Source: Fusobacterium sp. IOR10
GTDB taxonomy: Bacteria > Fusobacteriota > Fusobacteriia > Fusobacteriales > Fusobacteriaceae
Reading direction: 5' to 3'
Length of the DNA stretch: 64,000 bases
NCBI RefSeq assembly: GCF_010367435.1
Contig: NZ_WJWY01000007.1
Span: 22,577 to 86,576, forward strand
Below are positions 54,350 to 63,097 of this stretch, piece after piece. Numbering within the stretch: the stretch's first letter is position 1; each line of letters starts with the position of its first letter. The notes beneath the pieces are model-generated. The model made no database searches, was not told where the DNA came from, and saw only the letters and a program-made list of their open reading frames with translations. A program made the position numbers and the translations under genes.

Positions 54350-55093
54350 TTATTTTATAATATTGTTACCAACTTTATTTGGGAAATATTTTTTTACTAA
54401 TTGCAAATATTCTCCACTTTTCAATACTTTATTAAAAGCCACTTCAAATTCTTCTTCTAATTTTTTATTGCCCTTCTTAAAAGCCATAGCTTCACCTGGA
54501 GAATCATCCATAATTGTATCAACTATTTTTAATTCTTTAGTTTTCTTAATATATTCTTTCCCACTATTTTCATCCATAACTACAGCATCTATTTTATTTT
54601 GATTTAATGATAATATTGCTCCTGCAAATGAATCAAACAAGACAACTTCCCCCCCTTGATTCTTATCTAACTCTTCTTGCTTTGATCCCAATTGAACTCC
54701 AACTTTTTTATCCTTTAAATCCTCTTTTTTTAATATACTACTTTCTTTATTAACAATAACTGAATGTCCTGTTCCAAAGGCCAAGTAAGGTTTTGAAAAA
54801 TCAACTGCTTTTAATCTTTCTGAAGTTGGTGCCATTCCAGCAATAACAACGTCTATTTTATTACTTTGTAAAGCTGGTAATAATCCTGAAAAGCTCATAT
54901 TTACCCATTTAATTTCATAGTTTAATTCTTTTGTCATAGCCTCCATTAACTCAATATCAAAACCTACTATTTTGTCCCCTTCTAAATATTCATAGGGTTT
55001 AAATTCTGCATTTGTTCCAACGTATATTTTTTTCATTCCAAAGCTAAAACTAAATGTTACAATTGTTAATATTAAAATCATTATTTTTTTCAT
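54350..55093 (-). CDS. extracellular amino-acid-binding protein (SBP family 3)
   Basis: A 247-aa periplasmic solute-binding protein of the polar amino-acid ABC family. The signal peptide is residues 1-~18 (MILILTIVTFSFSFG, no lipobox cysteine), then VGTNAEFKPYEYLEGDKIVG (~25-44), FDIELMEAMTKEL and AGMAPTSERLKAVDFSKPY. It follows the M20 amidohydrolase gene by 24 bp. No permease or ATPase genes are next to it, so it must use a transporter encoded elsewhere. Confidence 0.9.
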   Translation of the reverse strand: MKKIMILILTIVTFSFSFGMKKIYVGTNAEFKPYEYLEGDKIVGFDIELMEAMTKELNYEIKWVNMSFSGLLPALQSNKIDVVIAGMAPTSERLKAVDFSKPYLAFGTGHSVIVNKESSILKKEDLKDKKVGVQLGSKQEELDKNQGGEVVLFDSFAGAILSLNQNKIDAVVMDENSGKEYIKKTKELKIVDTIMDDSPGEAMAFKKGNKKLEEEFEVAFNKVLKSGEYLQLVKKYFPNKVGNNIIK

Positions 55094-55117
55094 ATTTCAT
55101 CCTCCTGGTATTTTTTA

Positions 55118-56281
55118 TTAATTATTTATTTGGTTAAATTCTTTTTTCACTGCATTTAATAATTTTTTATCCTGTATTAAATCTTTTCCTGTTAATACCA
55201 TTGCAAAGATAGCTTCTTTCATTCCTTTGTAAGCTTCTTCTGTCACACTGGCTCTAGCAAATTCTAAACTATGTCCAATTAAATCCTTTGAAGATATTGG
55301 AAAGTAAGAATGAATTGTAGGACATACATGACTAACATCTCCAGCATCTGTAGACCCATCTGAATTAGATAATTCTATTTCTTCTAATCCTATTTTTTGT
55401 AAATTTTTAGTATAAGTCTCTGATAATGTTTCATTTGTTATTAAATGTTTAAAAGTATATTCATAATTATTTATTTCTAATGTACATCCTGTGGCCATTG
55501 CTGCTCCTTTAGCACAATTTTTAACTTTTTCACTTAGAGCATACATTTCTTTTGTTGTTTTATCCCTAACATAGAAGTTAGCTACTCCTAAATCTGGAAT
55601 AATATTTGCCGCTTCCCCCCCTTTTGAAATTATTCCATGTATTTTTGACGTTGCCTTTGTTTGTTGTCTCAAGGCATTTACACTATTAAATAATTGAATG
55701 ACTGCGTCTAGTGCATTAATTCCATTATATGGATCCCCTGCTGCATGGGCTGTTTTCCCTATGAATTTAAATTCTAAAGCTTCAATAGCTTGACTAGATG
55801 AACTTTTTTTATGACATCTTCCTGTTGGATGGGATATGATTGCTACATCAATGTCATCAAAAACATGAGCCTTTGCCATATCCACTTTTGCTCCAAAATT
55901 TTCCTCTGCTGGAGTTCCTAAAACAACAATTTTTCCTCCATAATTATTTATGACATTTTTTAATATTACACCAGCTCCAATACTTGTTACTCCTAAAATA
56001 TTATGACCACAACCATGTCCTATTTCAGGTAAGGCATCATATTCAGCCATAAAACAAATACAAGGTCCCTCTTTTCCACTGTCGTATTCAGCTCTATAAG
56101 CAGTTTTTATATTCGCATACTCTTTTGTTACTTTAAAACCTTTTTTTTCTAAAAATTCAATATGTGCCTTTGAAGATTTAAATTCCTTTCTTCCAATTTC
56201 TGGATTATTATATAAATATTCATTTAAAGCTTTTAATTCTGAAAATATTTTTTCAAATTCTTTTTCTAAATTTTCTAACAT
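55118..56281 (-). CDS. M20-family amidohydrolase/peptidase
   Basis: A 387-aa cytoplasmic zinc hydrolase of the AbgA/ACY1L2 branch, which cleaves N-acyl or aminobenzoyl-glutamate-type amides and dipeptides. Metal-ligand motifs: GHGCGHNILG (~92-101), TPAEENFGAKV (~127) and ISHPTGRCHKKS; a dimerisation domain occupies the middle. It is the first annotated enzyme of a unit with an amino-acid-binding protein, suggesting uptake and hydrolysis of an acylated amino acid or peptide. AAGGTAGG precedes the ATG. No promoter is seen between the upstream hairpin and this gene. Confidence 0.87.
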   Translation of the reverse strand: MLENLEKEFEKIFSELKALNEYLYNNPEIGRKEFKSSKAHIEFLEKKGFKVTKEYANIKTAYRAEYDSGKEGPCICFMAEYDALPEIGHGCGHNILGVTSIGAGVILKNVINNYGGKIVVLGTPAEENFGAKVDMAKAHVFDDIDVAIISHPTGRCHKKSSSSQAIEALEFKFIGKTAHAAGDPYNGINALDAVIQLFNSVNALRQQTKATSKIHGIISKGGEAANIIPDLGVANFYVRDKTTKEMYALSEKVKNCAKGAAMATGCTLEINNYEYTFKHLITNETLSETYTKNLQKIGLEEIELSNSDGSTDAGDVSHVCPTIHSYFPISSKDLIGHSLEFARASVTEEAYKGMKEAIFAMVLTGKDLIQDKKLLNAVKKEFNQINN

Positions 56282-56313
56282 ATTTACCTACCTTTTTTAT
56301 TTTTTAAACAAAA

Positions 56314-56348
56314 AAAACCATTTTTAGATTTTATCTAAAAATGGTTTT
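56314..56348 (-). terminator. attenuator-like hairpin ahead of the M20 amidohydrolase gene
   Basis: A perfect 15-bp stem AAAACCATTTTTAGA/TCTAAAAATGGTTTT with a 5-base loop and a T run on the minus strand. It lies 48 bp after the leader ORF stop and only 32 bp before the M20 start, with no other promoter in between, so downstream transcription must cross it. Confidence 0.75.
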
Positions 56349-56395
56349 AACTTTTATATATATTATAGTAATATTTATTAAAATTAATTTCACTT

Positions 56396-56482
56396 TTATC
56401 TATTAAATAGCAACCTAAAAAGACTATATGAATATTCTGAATCTAACTTAATATTCCTTTGTCTCCTTGTGTTCTTTAACAT
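56396..56482 (-). CDS. 28-aa leader peptide of the M20/binding-protein operon
   Basis: A 28-codon ORF (MLKNTRRQRNIKLDSEYSYS, then LFRLLFNR) that starts 8 bases after AAGGAG and 24 bp after the predicted transcription start. It holds five arginine codons, all AGA or AGG, three of them within codons 6-9. Position between a consensus promoter and an intrinsic-terminator hairpin suggests a regulatory leader rather than an enzyme; a free-standing small protein is possible. Confidence 0.55.
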   Translation of the reverse strand: MLKNTRRQRNIKLDSEYSYSLFRLLFNR

Positions 56483-56512
56483 AATATAAACTCCTTATTT
56501 TTAATTTCTAGT

Positions 56513-56541
56513 ATTATAAGGCTTATTGCCCCTATTGTCAA
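56513..56541 (-). promoter_or_regulatory. consensus promoter of the M20 operon leader
   Basis: Minus strand TTGACA (56541-56536), 17-bp spacer, TATAAT (56518-56513): a perfect match, just beyond the end of the EAL-like gene. Predicted start near 56506. Confidence 0.85.
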
Positions 56542-56549
56542 ATATTTTT

Positions 56550-57191
56550 TTAATATTTATAAGCTAAATCTATTTTTTTATTTAATAATTGTTCATTAAT
56601 AATTGTTTTTTTATTATTCACCTTAAAAATAATTTTACTTTCTATATTTTTATTTGCTTTTATTCTATTTAAACTTTTTAAAGAAGATACTTCTAAAAAA
56701 TTTGGAGACAAGTATTCTATAACTTTTAAATTCAAAGGATTTTCTTCTGTTTCTTTAAATAAAAATATTGTATCCTCATTTAAATAATTTAGAAAATTAT
56801 CAATTTTTCCCCAATCTTTAGCCTCTTTTATTTCGTATACAAGATTTTCAGGTAATATTCCAAAATTACTAGTCAAATTGTTTACACTAGAAAAAAAGAA
56901 ATTTGGATCTGTTATATGACTTGCTCTTAAAGTATAAAATAATTTATTTTTTAATAATTTTTTTTCCTTGGCTATTTTATAAGATTTTTCCTGTAGTTTT
57001 AAAATAAAAAACTCAAATAATCCCTCTTTAAAAGCACAATCATAAATATAGTCATTGTCCTTAAAACCTGCATCACTAAAATCCTTTATAATTTTATAAC
57101 CATATATTAAATTATTCTTTAAATTTATTACTGGAATAAATTTAAAGGTTGTTTTTTCTACTACATTTCTAAAATCAATATCTTTCTCCAA
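56550..57191 (-). CDS. EAL-like domain protein without catalytic residues
   Basis: A 213-aa protein. The N-terminal FKFIPVINLKNNLIYGYKII resembles the start of EAL phosphodiesterases (FQPIVDLKTG...EALIR), and ENLVYEIKEAKDW and FLNYLNEDTIFLF follow the same fold order, but the EAL triad, the DDFG loop and metal-binding acids are absent. It may be a pseudo-EAL that binds a nucleotide or protein. It follows the GrdX-like gene by 10 bp, its likely partner. Confidence in the fold is moderate. Confidence 0.55.
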   Translation of the reverse strand: MEKDIDFRNVVEKTTFKFIPVINLKNNLIYGYKIIKDFSDAGFKDNDYIYDCAFKEGLFEFFILKLQEKSYKIAKEKKLLKNKLFYTLRASHITDPNFFFSSVNNLTSNFGILPENLVYEIKEAKDWGKIDNFLNYLNEDTIFLFKETEENPLNLKVIEYLSPNFLEVSSLKSLNRIKANKNIESKIIFKVNNKKTIINEQLLNKKIDLAYKY

Positions 57192-57201
57192 AGCACACCA
57201 C

Positions 57202-57591
57202 CTAATCGCATTTTATCTTTACCTCTTTTATACTATTTATTAACAAATTAAGATCCACATATCTATATTCTTCTAATCTATCCTTTGAATGTTTTTCTAA
57301 ATCTGGCTGAGGCAATTTTTCTGATATTTTTAAAGCTCCTTTTATCATGTTCAAAGAATTAATCCCACTTATGTCCAAATCCTTTGAAATTAATATTGAT
57401 TTAAATGGATTTTCTATGTTCGCTATATTATATATTATAGGATCACTTAATAGCTTGTGCCCCTTTAAGACGTATTTATAAACTTCCGCTAAAACTTTTG
57501 TTAAATTAGCCTCTTTTAAATAAATAACATCATCAGTTTCTTTATAAAAATGAAAAACTTTTTTGTTATTTGTTATTATTTTAAATTTCAT
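57202..57591 (-). CDS. grdX: GrdX-family protein
   Basis: A 129-aa protein matching GrdX, a small protein of unknown function found with glycine/sarcosine/betaine reductase operons: ITNNKKVFHFYKE at the N-terminus, LAEVYKYVLKGHKLLSDP (~34-51) and NPFKSILISKDLDIS (~63-77). No grd selenoprotein genes are in the window, so this is an orphan copy. AGGAGG precedes the ATG. It is paired with a pseudo-EAL gene. Confidence 0.75.
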   Translation of the reverse strand: MKFKIITNNKKVFHFYKETDDVIYLKEANLTKVLAEVYKYVLKGHKLLSDPIIYNIANIENPFKSILISKDLDISGINSLNMIKGALKISEKLPQPDLEKHSKDRLEEYRYVDLNLLINSIKEVKIKCD

Positions 57592-57652
57592 TAGAAGTCC
57601 TCCTATTCTGAATTTGAGTACTCTATTTAGTATACCATATTTTTTATTTTAT

Positions 57653-57681
57653 TTGACATTATTTTTTTTTTATAGTATACT
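57653..57681 (+). promoter_or_regulatory. promoter of the carAB leader
   Basis: TTGACA (57653-57658), 17-bp spacer, TATACT (57676-57681). Predicted start near 57688, 23 bp before the leader ATG. Confidence 0.85.
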
Positions 57682-57710
57682 TCTCCTTAAGAAATTGAAA
57701 GGGGGAAATA

Positions 57711-57821
57711 ATGTATAAATTTAGATATCTTTTTAAATGTTATAACAATTTAAAAGAATCCTACATTTTATTTATTTTTTCATTTTTTTCTTGTTTTTTT
57801 AATATTTATTTTGAATTTTAG
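57711..57821 (+). CDS. 36-aa U-rich leader peptide of carAB
   Basis: A 36-codon ORF (MYKFRYLFKCYNNLKESYIL, then FIFSFFSCFFNIYFEF) that follows GAAAGGGGG by about 6 bases. Ten of 36 codons are TTT, and the second half is an almost continuous run of T. The TAG stop (57819-57821) overlaps the first base of the terminator stem. This is the design expected of a pyrBI-type attenuation leader; it is unlikely to be a functional protein, though a small membrane peptide cannot be excluded. Confidence 0.75.
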   Translation: MYKFRYLFKCYNNLKESYILFIFSFFSCFFNIYFEF

Positions 57822-57850
57822 ATATAACTTAATGTTATATCTTTTTTTTT
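57821..57850 (+). terminator. carAB leader attenuator (intrinsic terminator)
   Basis: Stem GATATAAC/GTTATATC (57821-57828 and 57834-57841), loop TTAAT, followed by nine T. It ends 24 bp before the carA ATG. The stem is AT-rich, so termination is probably partial and open to control. Confidence 0.8.
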
Positions 57851-57873
57851 ATATAATTCTATTGGGAGGTTAC

Positions 57874-58932
57874 ATGAAAGGAAAATTAATTCTTGAAAAT
57901 GGAAATGTTTTTGAAGGAAAGATATTTGGAGAACTAGGGGACACAGTTGGTGAAATAGTGTTTAATACTGGAATGACAGGTTATCAAGAACTTTTAACTG
58001 ATCCATCTTATTGTGGTCAAATTGTTGTGATGACATATCCAATGATAGGAAATTATGGTATTAACTTAGAAGATATGGAATCTGATCGTTCTTATTTAAA
58101 AGGATTTATCATAAAAGAAGATGCTAAACTTCCTAATAATTTCAGATGTGAAATGACTTTAGATGGATTCTTAAGACAAAATAATATTGTGGCTTTTAAA
58201 GGTGTTGATACTAGGCAACTAGTTAAAATCATTAGAGAAGAAGGTGCTATGAAAGCGATTATAACTGCTGAAGATTTAACTGAAAAGGAATTATCTGAAA
58301 AATTTAATAATTTCAACAATTCCAAAGCAGTTACAAAGGTTAGTACTAAAGAAATCTACGAAATTAAAGGATCTGGTAAAAAAATTGGAGTTATGGATTT
58401 TGGTATAAAAAGAAATATTCTTAGAAATTTCCAAAAGAGAAACTGTAATTTAATTGTTTTTCCTTGGGATACTAAAGCTGAGGAAATTTTAAAATATGAT
58501 TTAGATGGTTTATTTTTATCAAATGGACCTGGAGATCCAACTGACTTAAATAATGTTATATTTGAAATTAAAAAAATAGTTGGAAAATTACCTATAGCTG
58601 GAATTTGCTTAGGTCAACAATTAATTGCTTTAGCTTTAGGAGGTTCCACAGCAAAATTAAAATATGGGCATAGGGGATGTAATCATCCTGTAAAAGATTT
58701 AGAGAGAAATAGAATTTATATAACTTCACAAAATCATGGATATGTTGTTGATAAGGTTCCTGATTCTATGAAAGTTACTCATATAAATCTAAATGACAAC
58801 TCTATAGAAGGATTGAAAAGTGATAAGCTTCATATTATGAGTGTTCAATATCATCCTGAAGGTTGTCCTGGACCAGAAGATAATAATTACTTATTTGATG
58901 ATTTTTTAAAATTATTTGAATATAAATTTTAA
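57874..58932 (+). CDS. carA: carbamoyl-phosphate synthase small subunit
   Basis: Glutaminase subunit that feeds ammonia to CarB for pyrimidine and arginine synthesis. The 352-aa protein has GNVFEGKIFGELGDTVGEI (~10-28), nucleophile Cys245 in AGICLGQQL and the histidine/glutamate pair in QYHPEGCPG. ATG 57874 (MKGKLILENG) is chosen because GGGAGGT lies just before it and the family starts here; a longer in-frame reading begins inside the leader ORF and is rejected. Confidence 0.97.
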   Translation: MKGKLILENGNVFEGKIFGELGDTVGEIVFNTGMTGYQELLTDPSYCGQIVVMTYPMIGNYGINLEDMESDRSYLKGFIIKEDAKLPNNFRCEMTLDGFLRQNNIVAFKGVDTRQLVKIIREEGAMKAIITAEDLTEKELSEKFNNFNNSKAVTKVSTKEIYEIKGSGKKIGVMDFGIKRNILRNFQKRNCNLIVFPWDTKAEEILKYDLDGLFLSNGPGDPTDLNNVIFEIKKIVGKLPIAGICLGQQLIALALGGSTAKLKYGHRGCNHPVKDLERNRIYITSQNHGYVVDKVPDSMKVTHINLNDNSIEGLKSDKLHIMSVQYHPEGCPGPEDNNYLFDDFLKLFEYKF

Positions 58933-58991
58933 AAATAATTATAACAGTATTGATTAAATTTAATTATTAATATTTTAATTGGAGGTTTTTA

Positions 58992-61900
58992 ATGATAGAT
59001 AAAAATATAAAGAAAACATTAGTTATAGGTTCTGGACCAATAATAATAGGACAAGCTGCTGAATTTGACTATTCAGGTACACAAGCATGTGAAACTTTAA
59101 AAAAAGAAGGTATTGAAGTTGTTTTAATTAACTCAAACCCTGCAACAATAATGACTGATAAAGCTGTTGCTGACAGAATTTATATAGAACCAATTACATT
59201 GGAATTTGTTGAAAAAGTAATAGCTAAAGAAAGACCAGATTCAATTTTAGCTGGAATGGGAGGTCAAACAGCTTTAAATATGGCTGTTGAACTTAAAGAA
59301 AATGGGATTTTAGACAAATATAATGTTCAAGTTATGGGAACTTCCATTGACTCAATTAAAAGGGGAGAAGATAGGGAACTTTTTAGAGAAGCTATGGAAA
59401 AAATAAACGAACCTATTATTGAAAGTAAAATTGTGGAAACTTTAAAAGAAGGTTTTGAGGTTGCTAGAACAATTGGTTATCCTGTTGTTGTAAGACCAGC
59501 ATATACATTAGGTGGAACTGGTGGAGGATTTGCCCATAATCCAACTGAATTAGAAAATATACTTTCTAAAGGTCTTAGCCTTTCTAGAGTTGGACAAGTG
59601 TTAATTGAAAAATCAATTCTAGGATGGAAAGAAATTGAATATGAAGTTATTAGAGATAAAAATGGAAATTCTATTACAGTATGTAACATGGAAAATATTG
59701 ACCCTGTAGGTATCCATACTGGAGATTCCATTGTTGTTGCTCCATCACAAACTTTATCAGATAGAGAATATCAAATGCTTAGAACCTCTGCATTAAAAAT
59801 AGTAAATGAAATAGGGGTTATTGGAGGATGCAATGTACAATTTGCTTTAAATCCAAAATCTTTTGAATATGCTATTATAGAAATAAACCCTAGGGTTTCT
59901 AGATCTTCTGCTCTTGCTTCTAAAGCTACAGGATATCCAATTGCAAGGGTTGCCACTAGACTTTCTTTAGGTTATACATTAGATGAAGTTAAAAATGAAG
60001 TAACTGAAAAAACCTTTGCTTGTTTTGAACCAACTTTAGATTACATAGTAGTTAAAATTCCTAAGTGGCCATTTGATAAATTTAAAAAGGCTAATAAAAA
60101 GTTAGGAACACAAATGATGGCTACAGGTGAAATCATGGCCATTGGAAATAATTTTGAAGCTGCTTTACTTAAGGGGATCCGTTCTCTAGAAATAGGAAGA
60201 TTTAACTTTAATCATCCATCTGTTAATAAAATGTCAATGGATGAACTTAAGGATGCTGTTATAAAACCTGACGACATAAGAATATTTATTGTAGCTGAAA
60301 TGCTAAGAAGAGGATATATAAAAGAAAAATTACAAAAAATTACAGGTATTGATAAATTTTTTATGGAAAAATTAGAATGGATTGTAAAACAAGAAGAAAT
60401 ACTAAAGAAAACTAAATATAAAGATTTTAAACCTGAATATTTAAGAAAATTAAAAAGAAAAGGATTTTCAGATAAGGGAATAGCTGAATTTATAAATGTT
60501 TCTGAAAAGGATATTGAAAGAAAAAGAAAAGAAAATAATATTTATCCAGTTTATAAAATGGTAGATACTTGTGCTGGAGAATTTTCAGCTGATTCATCTT
60601 ACTACTATTCCACTTACGATGAATTCGATGAGGTTACAGTATCCAATAAGAAAAAAATAATTGTTATTGGTTCAGGTCCCATAAGAATTGGACAAGGAAT
60701 AGAATTTGATTATTGTACAGTTCATGCTGTAAAAACTTTGAAAAAATTAGGAATTGAAAGCATTATTATTAACAACAATCCTGAAACAGTTTCAACAGAT
60801 TTCTCAACAGCAGATAAACTATACTTTGAACCATTAGTAATAGAAGATGTTATGAATATAATTGAAAAAGAAAAACCTGAAGGAGTTATTCTTCAATTTG
60901 GTGGACAAACTGCAATTAAACTTGCAAAGGAATTAGCTAGTCGTAATATTAAAATATTAGGAACTTCTGCTGAAAAAATTGATGAAGCTGAAGATAGAGA
61001 AAAATTTGAAGAAATGATGGAAGAACTAGATATTAAAAGACCTAAAGGGAGAGCTGTTTGGAACATTGAAAATGGTATAAAAATTGCCAATGAAATTAAC
61101 TATCCAGTATTAGTTAGACCTTCTTATGTTCTAGGAGGACAGGGTATGGAAATATGTCATGATGAATATAATCTTGTTAAATATTTAGAATCATCCTTTG
61201 ATAGGGATCCTGAAAATCCTGTACTTATTGACAAATATTTAAATGGTATTGAACTTGAAGTTGATGCAATTTGTGATGGTGAAAATATAATTATTCCTGG
61301 TATTATGGAACATTTAGAAAGAGCTGGAGTACATTCTGGGGATTCAATAACTGTCTACCCTCAACAAAATCTGTATGAAGGAACTGAAGAAGAAGTTCTT
61401 AGAATTTCAAAAGAAATTTCAAAAGCTTTAGAAATAAAAGGAATGATGAATATTCAATTTATTGCCTATGAAAATGAATTATATGTTATTGAAGTTAATC
61501 CAAGATCTTCTAGAACAGTACCTTATATTTCTAAAATATCTGGTATGCCTGTAATTGAAATTGCAACAAAAATAATTTTAGGACAAACACTTGAAGAAAT
61601 TGGCTATAAACCTGGAATATATAAAAAACCTAATTTAGTAGCAGTAAAGGTTCCTGTTTTCTCAACTGAAAAACTTGGGGATGTTGAAATTTCATTAGGT
61701 CCTGAAATGAGATCAACAGGGGAAGTTCTAGGAGTTGGACACACTATAGATGAAGCAATTTACAAGGGATTAATTGCAGGAAAAAGAGCTAATAAAGTAT
61801 CTGGAAAAAGAATTCTTCTTACAATAAGAGATAAAGATAAAGATGAATTTTTACCAATAGCAAAAAAATTAATAGAATTAAAATGTGAATTATTAGCTAC

Positions 61901-62198
61901 CACTGGAACAGCTAAATATCTTAATAGCCATAACATAAAAACTTCTCAAATAAATAGAATAGGAGAAAGTACTCCAAATATTTTAACTGCCATACAACAT
62001 GGTAATATAGATTTAATAATTAATACACCAACTAAAGCAAATGATGCTCAAAGAGATGGATTTAAAATGAGAAGAATAGCTATTGAATATGGTGTGGAAG
62101 TTCTTACTTGTTTTGATACATTAAACGCTATTATAAAAACAGAAAAAAGACATTTTCAAGATAAAGACCTTGAAGTTTTTGATATCTCAAAAATTTAA
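58992..62198 (+). CDS. carB: carbamoyl-phosphate synthase large subunit
   Basis: Makes carbamoyl phosphate from bicarbonate, ammonia and two ATP. The 1068-aa length is standard. Two homologous synthetase halves each begin with a [17 protein letters not shown] or [16 protein letters not shown] block (~residues 13 and 560) and contain an ATP-grasp domain; the C-terminal ~130 residues form the MGS-like allosteric domain ([11 protein letters not shown]). GGAGG precedes the ATG. Placed 59 bp after carA in one transcript controlled by the leader. Confidence 0.97.
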   Translation: MIDKNIKKTLVIGSGPIIIGQAAEFDYSGTQACETLKKEGIEVVLINSNPATIMTDKAVADRIYIEPITLEFVEKVIAKERPDSILAGMGGQTALNMAVELKENGILDKYNVQVMGTSIDSIKRGEDRELFREAMEKINEPIIESKIVETLKEGFEVARTIGYPVVVRPAYTLGGTGGGFAHNPTELENILSKGLSLSRVGQVLIEKSILGWKEIEYEVIRDKNGNSITVCNMENIDPVGIHTGDSIVVAPSQTLSDREYQMLRTSALKIVNEIGVIGGCNVQFALNPKSFEYAIIEINPRVSRSSALASKATGYPIARVATRLSLGYTLDEVKNEVTEKTFACFEPTLDYIVVKIPKWPFDKFKKANKKLGTQMMATGEIMAIGNNFEAALLKGIRSLEIGRFNFNHPSVNKMSMDELKDAVIKPDDIRIFIVAEMLRRGYIKEKLQKITGIDKFFMEKLEWIVKQEEILKKTKYKDFKPEYLRKLKRKGFSDKGIAEFINVSEKDIERKRKENNIYPVYKMVDTCAGEFSADSSYYYSTYDEFDEVTVSNKKKIIVIGSGPIRIGQGIEFDYCTVHAVKTLKKLGIESIIINNNPETVSTDFSTADKLYFEPLVIEDVMNIIEKEKPEGVILQFGGQTAIKLAKELASRNIKILGTSAEKIDEAEDREKFEEMMEELDIKRPKGRAVWNIENGIKIANEINYPVLVRPSYVLGGQGMEICHDEYNLVKYLESSFDRDPENPVLIDKYLNGIELEVDAICDGENIIIPGIMEHLERAGVHSGDSITVYPQQNLYEGTEEEVLRISKEISKALEIKGMMNIQFIAYENELYVIEVNPRSSRTVPYISKISGMPVIEIATKIILGQTLEEIGYKPGIYKKPNLVAVKVPVFSTEKLGDVEISLGPEMRSTGEVLGVGHTIDEAIYKGLIAGKRANKVSGKRILLTIRDKDKDEFLPIAKKLIELKCELLATTGTAKYLNSHNIKTSQINRIGESTPNILTAIQHGNIDLIINTPTKANDAQRDGFKMRRIAIEYGVEVLTCFDTLNAIIKTEKRHFQDKDLEVFDISKI

Positions 62199-62199
62199 C

Positions 62200-62227
62200 T
62201 TGATTATTCAATAAAAATAAGTATAAT
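62200..62227 (+). promoter_or_regulatory. candidate promoter of the Bax-inhibitor-1 gene
   Basis: TTGATT (62200-62205), 16-bp spacer, TATAAT (62222-62227), immediately after the carB stop. The transcript would begin at the base of the next hairpin. Confidence 0.55.
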
Positions 62228-62231
62228 ATCA

Positions 62232-62269
62232 ATAAGGAAGTTGTTTCTAAAATGAAGCAACTTCCTTAT
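62232..62269 (+). other. hairpin between carB and the Bax-inhibitor-1 gene
   Basis: A perfect 12-bp stem ATAAGGAAGTTG/CAACTTCCTTAT (62232-62243 and 62258-62269), with inner TTC/GAA pairing. No T run follows, so it is either a weak carB terminator or a 5'-terminal stem on the next transcript. Confidence 0.55.
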
Positions 62270-62290
62270 AACTTTAAATAATAATTTTTA

Positions 62291-62306
62291 GTCTAATACA
62301 TTAGAC
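62291..62306. repeat. palindrome upstream of the Bax-inhibitor-1 gene
   Basis: GTCTAAT-AC-ATTAGAC, seven-base perfect arms, 32 bp before the ATG. Possible operator or mRNA stem. Confidence 0.4.
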
Positions 62307-62337
62307 AATAAATTTTAATTTTTTTTAGGAGGAATAT

Positions 62338-63039
62338 ATGTACAATTTTAATCATGATGGCTATTCTATGGATCAAGATACTGCCACAGATAACAAACTT
62401 TTAAGATCTGCGTTTTCTTATATGGTACTTGGACTTTTAATTACTTTTTCTGTTCCAGCTTATATTATATTTTTTAATAACTATTTTTTAGCAACAATTT
62501 ATAAATTTTATTTACCTTTAATAATTGGTGAATTTATAGTGGTTATTGCCCTTTCAGCTGGAATTAATAAGATTTCTAAATTAACCGCAACCTTTATGTT
62601 CTTTCTTTATTCATTTTTAAATGGATTAGTTTTTTCTTTAATTGGTGCTGCTTATGATTTAAATGTTATTTTCTACGCTTTATTAACTACTATTGTCATG
62701 TTTGCTGTTCTAGCAATTTATGGATACACAACTAATGAAGATTTAAGTAAATATGGAGGATTTTTAAAAACAGGACTTGTATCTTTAATTTTAATGAGTG
62801 TTATTAATATATTTCTTAAAGCCTCTAGTTTATATTGGATGGTTACAATTTTAGGAGTTGTTATTTTTTCAGCTCTAATAAGCTTTGATGTAAATAGAAT
62901 AAAAAAAATGGCTTATCAAATTTCATCTGGAGATGAAGAAGCGATGGGTAAGATGGGAATAATCGCAGCCTTAAGCCTCTACTTAGATTTTATTAATTTA
63001 TTCTTATATCTTTTAAGAATTTTTTCTAGAAAAAAATAA
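62338..63039 (+). CDS. Bax inhibitor-1/YccA-family membrane protein
   Basis: A 233-aa inner-membrane protein with seven predicted helices. TMBIM relatives (BsYetJ, YccA) are pH-dependent calcium leaks or FtsH-protease modulators. Family blocks: LRSAFSYMVLGLLITF (~22-37), FSLIGAAYDLNVIFYALLTT (~98-117) and a C-terminal SLYLDFINLFLYLLRIF segment with the conserved aspartate. AGGAGGAA precedes the ATG. The gene end is 20 bp from the IS element. Confidence 0.9.
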   Translation: MYNFNHDGYSMDQDTATDNKLLRSAFSYMVLGLLITFSVPAYIIFFNNYFLATIYKFYLPLIIGEFIVVIALSAGINKISKLTATFMFFLYSFLNGLVFSLIGAAYDLNVIFYALLTTIVMFAVLAIYGYTTNEDLSKYGGFLKTGLVSLILMSVINIFLKASSLYWMVTILGVVIFSALISFDVNRIKKMAYQISSGDEEAMGKMGIIAALSLYLDFINLFLYLLRIFSRKK

Positions 63040-63097
63040 TTATAAAAAAGAGCGATTTCTGTAGTGAACCCATTTTCTTGGACATGAAATTTAATAT

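Noticed and set aside
57811..57873. Longer in-frame start for carA
   Set aside because: The extra 21 residues overlap the leader stop and attenuator, have no ribosome site and are absent from the family start; ATG 57874 has GGGAGGT.
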